Source: Kitasatospora sp. A2-31 (GTDB lineage: Bacteria; Actinomycetota; Actinomycetes; Streptomycetales; Streptomycetaceae). Taken from it: a stretch of DNA of 54,507 bases. Location: assembly GCF_022288725.1 (NCBI RefSeq), contig NZ_JAKNTA010000009.1, forward strand, positions 309,353 to 363,859, in the 5' to 3' direction. The number at the start of each line of letters is the position of its first letter. Position 1 is the stretch's first letter. Shown one piece after another: positions 16,098 through 23,457 of the stretch. The position numbers and the translations under genes are program-made. Under the pieces are notes generated by a model. The model did no database searches, was not told the DNA's origin, and was given only the letters and a program-made list of their open reading frames with translations.

Positions 16098-16287
16098 TTG
16101 CGGCAGGTGACTCAATCTGAGTCACGTCCTTGAGAACGGTGTTGTACGCGGCGCCAGTGGCGGAGGCGATAGCGCGGACACTCAGCCCGGACTCGCGGAG
16201 GCTGGCGACGACCTCTTGCCGTTCCTCGCGGGGCAGGCGGAGGCGGGTCTGCCCGAACTCGGCGGTGCTGACCTCACCGCCCGGCAT
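15847..16287 (-). CDS. HTH protein, minus-strand copy of a convergent pair
   Basis: 146 residues from ATG 16287: VSTAEFGQTRLRLPREERQE, then the HTH VVASLRESGLSVRAIASATG, then AYNTVLKDVTQIE and ITGSDGKTYAATRP. The N-terminal 75 residues are a coherent small DNA-binding protein as found in actinobacterial phages and plasmids. The Arg/Gly/Pro-rich tail after about residue 85 is read from the antisense of the plus-strand copy and is probably acquired. Just before the ATG a hairpin (GCGTTGC/GCAACGC, 16290-16310) holds the ribosome-site-like AGAAGG in its loop. Confidence 0.55.
   Translation of the reverse strand: MPGGEVSTAEFGQTRLRLPREERQEVVASLRESGLSVRAIASATGAAYNTVLKDVTQIESPAAITGSDGKTYAATRPTSMPDQFDGSDWSGRGTGRAGGPEPAGWRRMSCRPRPAPQVFQTEHLRKTVRGGRFRRPPRWRRRWRGR
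15913..15942. repeat. perfect 13-bp inverted repeat, 4-base loop
   Basis: CCGCAGGTGTTCC (15913-15925), loop GTTT, then the exact complement (15930-15942). It lies within the plus-strand HTH frame just after the HTH helix, an unusual place for a terminator. It may be an operator for one of the HTH proteins or a cruciform site. Confidence 0.6.
15953..16087. repeat. 27-bp inverted repeat between the two HTH genes
   Basis: Arms 15953-15979 and 16061-16087 are complementary at 25 of 27 positions; both encode DGKTYAATR in their own gene. Inside the spacer is another hairpin, CGGACCAGT (16017-16025) with ACTGGTCCG (16038-16046). The structure is a by-product of the convergent paralogs or a conserved palindrome kept for a function. 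Confidence 0.7.
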
Positions 16288-16289
16288 CT

Positions 16290-16310
16290 GCGTTGCCTTC
16301 TGAGCAACGC
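16290..16310 (-). promoter_or_regulatory. hairpin at the start of the minus-strand HTH gene
   Basis: GCGTTGC and GCAACGC (7-bp arms, 7-base loop) end two bases before the ATG on the minus strand. It could be an operator for the HTH protein or an mRNA hairpin gating translation. Confidence 0.4.
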
Positions 16311-16382
16311 AGGCTCTACCGGATCGGAACCCCATCGCTGCAGCTGACCGGCCTGTCCCGGCCCGGGCGTACCGTCGGCGAC

Positions 16383-16673
16383 ATGAGCGATCCGATCATC
16401 CGGGAACGCCGGATACCGCCGACCGCACTCGGCCCGATGCTGCTCGTGGCCAGGGCCAGGGCTGGCTTCTCGCAGAGCGCCCTCGCACGACAGGTGGGCG
16501 TCACCCCCGCGTACGTCGCCAAGCTGGAGCACAGCACACGCTGTCCTTCCAGAGGCGTGGCCGAGCAACTGGCCGACGTCTTGGGCCTGGGTGCTGACGA
16601 GCGTGTGCTGCTCCTGTCCGCCGCTGTCGGTGACGCCGGCCGGAACCACCCGTACCGGTGCGCCGCTGCCTGA
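16383..16673 (+). CDS. XRE-family HTH regulator, 96 aa
   Basis: ATG 16383. Classic HTH_3 fold: LLVARARAGFSQSALARQVG, then VTPAYVAKLEHSTRCPSRGVA, then LADVLGLGADERVLLL. Small single-domain repressor type. It is divergent from the minus-strand HTH gene (95-bp gap) and its stop codon lies two bases before the stop of the convergent tyrosine recombinase gene. Its target is unknown; the shared gap with the HTH gene is a likely operator region. Confidence 0.82.
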   Translation: MSDPIIRERRIPPTALGPMLLVARARAGFSQSALARQVGVTPAYVAKLEHSTRCPSRGVAEQLADVLGLGADERVLLLSAAVGDAGRNHPYRCAAA

Positions 16674-16674
16674 C

Positions 16675-17673
16675 CTACAGTCCGATGCCGCGCATCGGGT
16701 TGTCCCGCCACCTGTCGACGGCCCGCACGTACTCGTGGACCTGCGGAGACATCGGCGACCAGCGGCCATGCTCGGCGATGAACGCTACCGGCGTGCCCGC
16801 CTTCGCGGCCTCCGTCGGGCCGCCAGCGCGCAGCCCGTGCGCCGTGAACTTCCCGGCGTCCGGGACGCCGGCCTTCTCCGCGAGATGCCGCACCCGCTCG
16901 TTGACTGCGGCACCGGACATGCCGCCGTCCTGCAGCTGGTCCCACCGATTGATGCGCCGCAGCAGTACGCCATCGGTCACGCCATCCTTGGCGAGGGCGG
17001 CGAGCCAAGCCTGGACGACGCGCACGGGATCGGTGTCGGGGTGGGAGCCGCGCGGGATGGTGACCTCGGCGCCGACCGCCTCCTTGTCGGTCTTCGACTT
17101 GCGGATGAGCACGGTCAGCCCGTCATCGGTGAACGCAAGGTCGGGGATGTGCAGGGCGGCCAGCTCGGACCGGCGGGCCATCATCGCGAAGCCGAGTACG
17201 AGCAGGGCACGGTCGCGTAGCCCGGCGAGCTTGGTGGGGTCGGTGGCGTCGATCATCGCGCGGAGCGGCGCGAGGGTGACCGGCGGCGCCTTGCGCTTGC
17301 GCTTGCCGGCCTCGGCCCGTTCGTGCCGGTGCGCCTTGAGGACCGCGAGGGCGCCGGCCGTGTCGGGCAGGCCCGGGTGTCCGGCGTGCCGGTGGGCGGT
17401 GCGAACCGCGGCGATGCCCTGCTCGATGGTGGACGGCGCCCGGTCGAGGTCGGCCAGGTGCCCGACGTACTCGGCGAGGGTCTCGGCGGTCGCTGGCAGC
17501 GGGGTGCGGCCAGTGGTCGAGCACCAGGAGGTGAAGGTGTTCCACTGACGCTCGTAGGCGGCGCGGGTGTTCTCGGGCACGGACCGGGCGATGCGGTCGC
17601 GGGTGGAGTCGGAGATCAGGTTGTCCGGGTGAGCCGGGAGGTTCACGGAGGCAGGGACGAGTTCGCTCGACAT
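16675..17673 (-). CDS. tyrosine site-specific recombinase
   Basis: 332 residues from ATG 17673. N-terminal SAM-like core-binding domain (TRAAYERQWNTFTSWC, then LAEYVGHLA) is followed by the catalytic domain: ARRSELAAL (first Arg, near 162), the HGLRAGG box (His-Arg, near 275), EHGRWSP and the putative nucleophile Tyr in VHEYVRAVDRW near 315. Family members cut and rejoin DNA for integration, excision or dimer resolution. The element already has a serine integrase, so this enzyme may resolve replicated multimers or be a relic of another element. A 6-bp-arm palindrome lies upstream at 17700-17717. GGAGG is only one base from this ATG, so the start may differ. Confidence 0.88.
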   Translation of the reverse strand: MSSELVPASVNLPAHPDNLISDSTRDRIARSVPENTRAAYERQWNTFTSWCSTTGRTPLPATAETLAEYVGHLADLDRAPSTIEQGIAAVRTAHRHAGHPGLPDTAGALAVLKAHRHERAEAGKRKRKAPPVTLAPLRAMIDATDPTKLAGLRDRALLVLGFAMMARRSELAALHIPDLAFTDDGLTVLIRKSKTDKEAVGAEVTIPRGSHPDTDPVRVVQAWLAALAKDGVTDGVLLRRINRWDQLQDGGMSGAAVNERVRHLAEKAGVPDAGKFTAHGLRAGGPTEAAKAGTPVAFIAEHGRWSPMSPQVHEYVRAVDRWRDNPMRGIGL

Positions 17674-17699
17674 GCCTCCAGAATACCGCCCATGACCCT

Positions 17700-17717
17700 C
17701 CATAACTTGACTTATGG
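17700..17717. promoter_or_regulatory. palindrome upstream of tyrosine recombinase gene
   Basis: CCATAA and TTATGG separated by CTTGAC, 27 bases before the recombinase ATG. Fits an operator or a recombinase binding site. A second palindrome, TCCCTAGGGA, lies at about 17732-17741. Confidence 0.4.
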
Positions 17718-17860
17718 GGGGTCAGGCCCTATCCCTAGGGACGCGGTTCCGCTACTCCCAGAACCAGCTGTCGAACGCGTCCGCTCCACGTTCCCAGGAC
17801 ACGCCGCTGCGCCCGGCCGCCGCAGGCAACCGGGCGCAGAGGTCAAGCGATGCGGCAGCA

Positions 17861-18496
17861 CTACCGGCCCTGGCGGGCGCGGGCGAGCAGGGCGTCCCGG
17901 CCGCGGGCTGCCCCGGCCCCACCGTACGCCGGCGGGGTGATCCGGCCCAGCGGGTGCTGCGGGTTCGCCGTGGCCACGACTGAGCGAAGTACGACGGCCA
18001 GCAGCGAGGCTCCGTCAACGGGCTGCCACACCTCACCGTTCAGACGCAGTGACCCGTCCATCGCGCCGCCGATCTGCTCGGCATCATCGAGCCGTAGCCC
18101 GCGGGCCCGCAGGTTGCCGGCCGCCTGACGGACAAGCTGGTCGTGTTCGGTGAGGGCGGCCATGGCCCGGGCAGCGGCTTTCTCCGCATCGGTGACGGCC
18201 TGAACCGCCGCGTCGCGGGAAGCGGCCAGCTTCTTCGCGGTGCCGGCCAGCTCCTTCGCGGCTGCCTTCTCGACAGTCTCGCGCTCCCTCAGCCGGGCCA
18301 CCTGCTGCGCCTGCTCGGCGCGGAGCTGGCGGGCACGGGCGGTGGCGTGGCTCGCGGCCATAGCCGTGTCGCCGAGCGCCCGGTACAGGTCTGTGCGGGC
18401 TGGGCCAGCGGCGTAGGCGGCCTCGGCTTCGGCGCGGGCCTGCTCCGCCTCGGCAGCCTCGGCGTCGGCTTGGGCGATCTGCTCTTCGGTGATCAT
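17861..18496 (-). CDS. coiled-coil protein after the tape measure gene, 211 aa
   Basis: ATG 18496 with GAGAGG upstream. Residues 1-125 are Ala/Glu/Arg heptad repeats (EQIAQADAEAAEAEQARAEA, KELAGTAKKLAASRDAAVQA), a long coiled coil. The last 85 residues are mixed (LNGEVWQPVDGASLLAVVL). No family recognised. It follows the tape measure gene after 61 bases in the same direction and may be a partner of it; in siphophages minor tail genes follow here, but this protein does not look like one. Confidence 0.68.
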   Translation of the reverse strand: MITEEQIAQADAEAAEAEQARAEAEAAYAAGPARTDLYRALGDTAMAASHATARARQLRAEQAQQVARLRERETVEKAAAKELAGTAKKLAASRDAAVQAVTDAEKAAARAMAALTEHDQLVRQAAGNLRARGLRLDDAEQIGGAMDGSLRLNGEVWQPVDGASLLAVVLRSVVATANPQHPLGRITPPAYGGAGAARGRDALLARARQGR

Positions 18497-18557
18497 CGTG
18501 CGCCTCTCGTCTTGTCCTGTCCGACCGGAGCGGCCGGGATGTGGGGTGGATTGCCTC

Positions 18558-21362
18558 TCATTGCCCGAGAACCTGCTGAACGTTGCCTCCGCGAACCCGG
18601 ATGTTCTTCCGCAGCCACGACAGGAACTCGTCGCCGGCATTGCCGCCGGTCCACTCCAGCTCGACCTTCACGCCCCCGCTGCCGGCCGTCGCCGCCTGAG
18701 CCATCGACCGGCTCTGCCCGGCCGGGATGACCGTGGACCCGCCCGGCAGGCGAACCAGCTCCGGGCCCTGCTCGCCGACCCAGGTCAGGCCGCCCCGCGG
18801 GCCGCCCGTCGCGGCGCCGCCGATGATGCCGCCGTGGGCGAAACGGCCCGCCGAGGAGCCCGAGTAGTTGCCGCCACCCATCTGGAAGTACTCGGTGATG
18901 TAGATCGTTTTGCCGTGCAGAGCATTGACCTGTGCCTGAGCCTCGGCGAGGTCCCGCTTCAGCCCGTCGATCTCGGCCTGCAGTCGTACCCGCTTCTCGC
19001 CGGTCGTGCCCTTGATGGACGCCTCGGCATCGGCCAGCTTTGCCTTCAGATCGTCGATGTCGCCCCGCAGGTAGGCCGTCTTGTCCGGCGTCGCCAAGAT
19101 CTCGTCGGTCAGGTGGCGAGCCTCCTCGCGGGTAAGGCCCATCTGCATCGCGACCTGCATCAACTTGTCGCGGCCCCGGTCGTAGATCTTGTTGACGTAC
19201 TCCATGGACTCGCCGGAGTTCAGCGCGGCCACCCCGGCTGCGTCGGTCTTGGACGCCAGGTCCGTCAGCGCTGCTTCGGCGGTCCTGGACTTCTCGGATG
19301 TCAGGTCCAGCTCGCCGTGGTTGATCTTCAGCGCGCCGCTGTTCTCCGTAGCGGCCTTCGCCGCGTCGTCGATCGCGGCCTCGAAGCCGGCCATCGCGTC
19401 GAGCGCACTGCGGTTCACGTCGTTCAGGTCCGAAATGGCTTCTTTCAGGCCCTTCGCCGTCATCTTCTGCTCGTCGAGGTGTTTGCTCGTCTCCATCGCC
19501 TGCTTGCCGAGCTCACCCATGCTGGCAGCGGCGATCTCCTCGGTCATGGACGCCGCCGCCAGCGCGTCCTGGTACTTGTGAAGCCCGCCGGCCAGCTCTT
19601 CCGGCTTCCTGCCTTGCGCGATGAGAGCGTCGTCAAGGCGCTTCAGCGCAGCTGAAGCCAGATCGGCGTGGCCCTGGCTCACCATGTTGGCCAGCGACTC
19701 ATCGATCGCGTTGATCTGCTCAGTCGCCTTCGCCAAATGCGACTTGTCCGTGCCCAGCGTGGCCAGCTTGTAGAAGGACTCCATGAACGAGTCCATGCCG
19801 GACCGCTTGCGTCCAACCTCCTCAACGGCCTTGCCCAGCTTGTCCAGGTCGCCACCGAGAGTCTTGGCCAGCTCACCGGCCACATCACCGGACCGGCCGA
19901 AGTTCATCAGCGCGGTCGTCATCTTGTCGATGTTCGGCGGGGCCTCCCTGGCGAGGCTGCTCAGCTCGGCGACCGCGACGACGAGCAGGCCGATGGCGGT
20001 CGCGGACACGGCTATCTTCGCTTTGGTGCCGAGGGCGCTGAAGGCCGTGGCCAGGGCGTTGACCCCGCCGCCGGCCGCGACCGATGCGGCCTGCGCTTCG
20101 GCCACGCGGAGCTGGTAGGCGATCATTGCCGTACCGGCGGCCTCGAACGCCGCGGTCAGGGTCTGGACTCCGGCGATGACTTTGCTGAGGACGGCGAACC
20201 CAGCGAGGCCGGCCACGAGGATGCCAACACCCTTCGCCATCTCGATCATGGTGTCGCGGTTGTTGAGCATCCACGTCGTGGCGTGCTGCAACGGCGGGAT
20301 CAGCTTCTCGCCAAGGGTGATCATCAGCGCTTGGAGGGAGCCCTCCAATTCCCTCGTCTGCTGCTGGAAAGTCTGCTGGGTTCGCTCCCACGCCGCGCCG
20401 AACCCCTTGGCGCCCTCCTCCAGCGCCGGGTACTTCGACTCCAGACGCTCCATCTGCCCGACGAGAACGTTGAGGCCGGCGCCCGCCTTACGGCCGAAAG
20501 CGTCGGTGATGATCTGGCCCTGCTGGTCGGCGGTGATGCCGGCGGCGTTCATCCGGCCGACGAGGTCCTCAAGGGCGAGCTTGAGGCCGCCGCGCTGCAT
20601 GTCTTCAGCGAGAGTGGTCGCGGTCAGGCCGAGGGTCTTCAGCGCCGCCTCGCTGGTGCTGACAGGCTTGGCCAGCGCCATCACCGACATGCGGAGTTGG
20701 TTGCCCGCCAAGCTGCCGCGGATGTTGTTGTCACCGAACACCGCGAGCGCAGCGCCGACATCCTCGATGGTCAGGCCGAAGCCCTTGACGGTGGCGACCA
20801 TGCCGCTGCCGAACGCCTGAGCCAGGTCCTGCATCTTCATGTCGCCGACGCCGACGGTGGCGTTGAGGACACCCATGGCCTGGTCGAGGTCCTCGACGCC
20901 GGGGATGCCGGCCGCGACCGCCGCGGTCAGGGCGTTGGTGACGTCGACCAGGTCGGCGTGGCCGACGGCGGCCCCCTTCGCCGCGGTCTCGGTCAGTTTC
21001 AGGGCCTGCTGGGACGTGATGCCCATCGACTCGAAGTTGGACTCAACGTGGAACAGAGCCTCGGCCAGCGAGTCCGGGTCCTGGCCGACCTTCGCCGCGA
21101 TCCCGAGGACGCCCTTCTTCAGGCCGTCGAGCTGGTCCTCTGCCACGCCGGCCTGGGTGACCAGCAGCGCCATCTCCCCGTCGAACTTGCTGGCCATCTT
21201 GACGGCTTCGAAGCCGACCGCGGCGAGGGCCACAGCGCTGGCGTTGGCCACGGCGTTGAGCTTGCCCATGGAGGATTCCATCGCGGAGGCGCCGGCCTTG
21301 GCCTCGGCGAAGGCGGGCCCGGTGAGGTTCTTGGCGGTGACCAGGATCTCGACGACGTTCAC
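18558..21362 (-). CDS. phage tail tape measure protein (TP901 type)
   Basis: 934 residues from GTG 21362, overlapping the previous stop (GTGA). N-terminal 350 residues match the TP901 tape measure core: VEILVTAKNLTGPAFAEAKA, AGIPGVEDLDQAMGVLNATV, and FGLTIEDVGAALAVFGDNNI. Hydrophobic helices lie in the middle (GILVAGLAGFAVLSKVI; VSATAIGLLVVAVAELSSL). Long helical regions follow, and the end has FAHGGIIGG and TWVGEQGPELVRLPGGSTVI (near residue 865), a hallmark of actinophage tape measures. In phages it sets tail length and passes into the cell. No major tail, tail tube, baseplate or capsid genes accompany it, which is odd. The frame is intact. Confidence 0.92.
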   Translation of the reverse strand: MNVVEILVTAKNLTGPAFAEAKAGASAMESSMGKLNAVANASAVALAAVGFEAVKMASKFDGEMALLVTQAGVAEDQLDGLKKGVLGIAAKVGQDPDSLAEALFHVESNFESMGITSQQALKLTETAAKGAAVGHADLVDVTNALTAAVAAGIPGVEDLDQAMGVLNATVGVGDMKMQDLAQAFGSGMVATVKGFGLTIEDVGAALAVFGDNNIRGSLAGNQLRMSVMALAKPVSTSEAALKTLGLTATTLAEDMQRGGLKLALEDLVGRMNAAGITADQQGQIITDAFGRKAGAGLNVLVGQMERLESKYPALEEGAKGFGAAWERTQQTFQQQTRELEGSLQALMITLGEKLIPPLQHATTWMLNNRDTMIEMAKGVGILVAGLAGFAVLSKVIAGVQTLTAAFEAAGTAMIAYQLRVAEAQAASVAAGGGVNALATAFSALGTKAKIAVSATAIGLLVVAVAELSSLAREAPPNIDKMTTALMNFGRSGDVAGELAKTLGGDLDKLGKAVEEVGRKRSGMDSFMESFYKLATLGTDKSHLAKATEQINAIDESLANMVSQGHADLASAALKRLDDALIAQGRKPEELAGGLHKYQDALAAASMTEEIAAASMGELGKQAMETSKHLDEQKMTAKGLKEAISDLNDVNRSALDAMAGFEAAIDDAAKAATENSGALKINHGELDLTSEKSRTAEAALTDLASKTDAAGVAALNSGESMEYVNKIYDRGRDKLMQVAMQMGLTREEARHLTDEILATPDKTAYLRGDIDDLKAKLADAEASIKGTTGEKRVRLQAEIDGLKRDLAEAQAQVNALHGKTIYITEYFQMGGGNYSGSSAGRFAHGGIIGGAATGGPRGGLTWVGEQGPELVRLPGGSTVIPAGQSRSMAQAATAGSGGVKVELEWTGGNAGDEFLSWLRKNIRVRGGNVQQVLGQ

Positions 21363-21643
21363 GCGAACCACCCGCCCTCTGCACCGCGCAGCTGCCGGCC
21401 CAGCGCGACGCCGTCGGCCGGGCCCCACCGGCCCTCAGGCGCCACCGCCGCAGCGAACGCCGCGCACACCCGCAGCACCAACGGAGCACCGACGTCCCCG
21501 GCCTCAGCCAGGCGTCGCGCATCGGCGAACTCCGCCGGGCTGACGCCAGGAAGGGCGACCTTCAGGTTCCTGGACTCCTCGCCGGAGAAGTCGAGGACGA
21601 GCAGGGTCTGCGGCACACCCACATCGGTCGGGCCGGCGCTCAC
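21359..21643 (-). CDS. hypothetical protein before tape measure gene, 94 aa
   Basis: GTG 21643 overlaps the previous stop and its own stop overlaps the tape measure GTG (both GTGA). PQTLLVLDFSGEESRNLKVA and a helical end LGRQLRGAEGGWFA. Its place is where siphophages carry the tail assembly chaperones, but I see no sequence match and no slippery heptamer with a frameshift. Confidence 0.65.
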   Translation of the reverse strand: MSAGPTDVGVPQTLLVLDFSGEESRNLKVALPGVSPAEFADARRLAEAGDVGAPLVLRVCAAFAAAVAPEGRWGPADGVALGRQLRGAEGGWFA

Positions 21644-21855
21644 TGCAGGTCCCCCACATCGATGCCCACGATCTCGTACGCCAGGTTCAGCCTGGGCGCG
21701 ACCAGCGTGAGAACGGCCGTGCCGTCCCGCTGCGCCGAGTAGCACCGCAGGCCCCCGTTCTTCCATTCCAGCCGGCCGAGCTGCGCCGCCTCGGTCACCT
21801 TCTGACTCGCGTGGCCGAGCGCCTCCGCGAGGAGCTTGTTGATCGGGTTCGTCAT
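21640..21855 (-). CDS. hypothetical protein, 71 aa
   Basis: ATG overlaps the upstream stop (ATGA). TNPINKLLAEALGHASQKVT helix followed by a beta-rich part (GGLRCYSAQRDGTAVLTLV, APRLNLAYEIVGIDVGDL). No family recognised. Coupled to the tape measure operon. Confidence 0.65.
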   Translation of the reverse strand: MTNPINKLLAEALGHASQKVTEAAQLGRLEWKNGGLRCYSAQRDGTAVLTLVAPRLNLAYEIVGIDVGDLQ

Positions 21856-22499
21856 GCGCCTTCTCCTGTCAGTTCACCCGCGAGAGCTCGCAGGTGGCGC
21901 GGCACGGCCACGGCGGCCGTCTGCTGCTGTAGGTCGGTGAGCTGCAGCTCGGCGAGGATGTCCCGCAGCAGGTCCGCTACGACCTGGCCCAGGCGCTCGG
22001 CGAGCTCGATCTGCCGCTCGCTGATGCCCATGCGGTGGGCGACCTCGCACATGCGCACCAGGCGGTCCCGCTCGGCGCCGTACAGGGCGACCCAGGTGCT
22101 GGCTTTCGCGGCGCTGGTGACGTCCACGCCCGGGTACTGGCCGCCGCGCCGGTCGACCTCGCTGACGGTCCCCCACACCAGCGCCTCGGGTTCGAGGTCC
22201 TGGACCCGGGAGCGGAGCCAGCCCACGTGGCCGGCGCACCAGCGGATCTCATTGAGGACCGTGGCGGTGGGGTCGGCGTCGGCGACGGGCTCGCCGAAGG
22301 AGCGGGCCCACTCGGCGGCGGCGAGCCGGCGGCCAGCCGCAGCCCGGACCTGCGGTGCGGCCCCGCCGTGCATGCGGCAGCGGGCGGCGCCGCGCATCGG
22401 CGGGTTGGTGCAGAGCTGGCCGTCGCGTCGGCGGGCACCGCACCTCGCGGATGCATGGGGTTCGGGCTGCTCGGCAGGGTGCACGGGGTTGTCGCTCAC
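21852..22499 (-). CDS. Cys/His HGG-motif protein, possible small-terminase-like
   Basis: 215 residues from GTG 22499 (GTGA overlap). The N-terminus has CGARRRDGQLCTNPPMRGAA followed by RCRMHGGAAPQVRAAA: C..G..C...G..C..HGG, a short zinc-knuckle motif often at the N-terminus of actinophage small terminase subunits and related hypothetical proteins. The rest is helical (RLVRMCEVAHRMGISERQI, LAERLGQVVADLLRDIL), compatible with an HTH and oligomerisation helices as in TerS. No large terminase is present. Call of TerS-like is inference. Confidence 0.65.
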   Translation of the reverse strand: MSDNPVHPAEQPEPHASARCGARRRDGQLCTNPPMRGAARCRMHGGAAPQVRAAAGRRLAAAEWARSFGEPVADADPTATVLNEIRWCAGHVGWLRSRVQDLEPEALVWGTVSEVDRRGGQYPGVDVTSAAKASTWVALYGAERDRLVRMCEVAHRMGISERQIELAERLGQVVADLLRDILAELQLTDLQQQTAAVAVPRHLRALAGELTGEGA

Positions 22500-22696
22500 G
22501 CGGCCGCTCCTGGTGGCTCTGGCGGGTCGTTGTCGGTGGTGCCGGGCTGTTGCTGAAGGCGGGCGAGCTTGAGGCGGTGGCGGGCTGCAAGGCCGTGCTC
22601 GCGGGCCTTTTGGAGGCGGTGGCGCCGGTCCGCTGCGGCTCTTCGTCGTCGGGTGGCTTCGGCGATGAGGGCGGCGACGCGGTCGGGTTGCGTCAT
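22496..22696 (-). CDS. small basic protein, 66 aa
   Basis: ATG 22696 overlaps the previous stop (ATGA). Very basic helix: AEATRRRRAAADRRHRLQKA, then RLKLARLQQQPG. Likely binds nucleic acid or a partner. No family recognised. Confidence 0.6.
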   Translation of the reverse strand: MTQPDRVAALIAEATRRRRAAADRRHRLQKAREHGLAARHRLKLARLQQQPGTTDNDPPEPPGAAA

Positions 22697-23121
22697 GTGT
22701 GTTTCTCCGGCGGCGTGTTGGGGTGATGGCGGAGGGTGTCGCAGGGCTGGCAGACGGCGGCGATGACCGTGAGATGGCGTATGCGGAGGAGGGTGATGGC
22801 GAGCTGTTGGTCGGTGCTGTGGCAGCGGTCGCAGTGGGTGGGGTTCTGCTTGGCGCGGTAGTGGGTGTGGCAGGGCAGGCAGCGCAGGTGTGCCTCCCAG
22901 GAGTAGGTGTAGGCGGGCTGGATGGGGGTTTGTGTGAGGTGGTCGCATGCTGCTGGGCCGTCGGTGCCGTGCCTGAGAAGGGTGTCGGTGAGGTGGTTGA
23001 GGAGCGCGGTGGTCCAGGTGGAGGTGGTCTCGGGGCGGGGTGTTTGGCCGCAGGCGGCGTGGAGGATGCGGTCGGCTTCGGCGGTGGCGGCGGCGAGCTG
23101 GTCTTCGAAGGCGGTGCTCAC
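22693..23121 (-). CDS. zinc-ribbon protein heading the tape measure operon, 142 aa
   Basis: GTG 23121 preceded by GAAGG. N-terminal helix (AFEDQLAAATAEADRILHAA), then a Cys-rich half: LRCLPCHTHYRAKQNPTHCD, RC, and VCQPCDTLRHH, with five CxxC-like cysteines suited to zinc. No family recognised. First gene of seven coupled genes that end with the tape measure; promoter probably lies in the iteron region upstream. Confidence 0.65.
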   Translation of the reverse strand: MSTAFEDQLAAATAEADRILHAACGQTPRPETTSTWTTALLNHLTDTLLRHGTDGPAACDHLTQTPIQPAYTYSWEAHLRCLPCHTHYRAKQNPTHCDRCHSTDQQLAITLLRIRHLTVIAAVCQPCDTLRHHPNTPPEKHT

Positions 23122-23220
23122 AGGTCGGGCCCTTCGGTGGATAGGTGGAACCGGATGGCGGGGGCGGCAGTGCCGGGGGCTCCCGTGGGCTTTCCTCATA
23201 TGTGCCGGGTAGTTGGGTGG

Positions 23221-23457
23221 GTGAGCCGGGCAACCCCGGCTCACCGTCTTTGCAGGTCAGCGGATGGTTGGAGCCGGTTGAGCCGGGTGAGCCGGGTTGT
23301 TTCGCATTGCAGCTCTATTGCGTGATGCGTCTTGTAGTTCTCTTGAGCGGAACTTCTTGAAAGAACCCGGCTCACCCGGCTCAACCCGGCCCACCAGTGC
23401 TTTTGCCGGAGTTGGAACCCGGCTCAAGCCCGGCTCAGGGCCCGGCTCACCCGGCTC
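23221..23457. repeat. inverted iteron cluster, candidate replication origin
   Basis: The 8-mer GAGCCGGG occurs forward at 23223, 23280 and 23289 (degenerate at 23271) and reversed (CCCGGCTC) at 23235, 23366, 23375, 23418, 23429, 23441 and 23450 (degenerate at 23385). Pairs are 9, 11 or 12 bp apart. Between the two groups lies 23297-23365, about 43 percent GC against about 70 percent around it. 23221-23244 is a perfect 10-bp-arm palindrome with a CAAC loop. Iterons around an AT-richer stretch beside a primase-helicase gene are the layout of a plasmid or satellite origin. The last iteron overlaps the primase stop codon. Confidence 0.7.

Noticed and set aside
21359..21855. Programmed frameshift between two tail assembly chaperones
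   Set aside because: The two genes have their own GTGA and ATGA starts and no slippery heptamer was seen at the overlap.
18558..23121. Complete prophage or tailocin
   Set aside because: No capsid, portal, large terminase, major tail, sheath, tube, baseplate, holin or lysin gene in the window.
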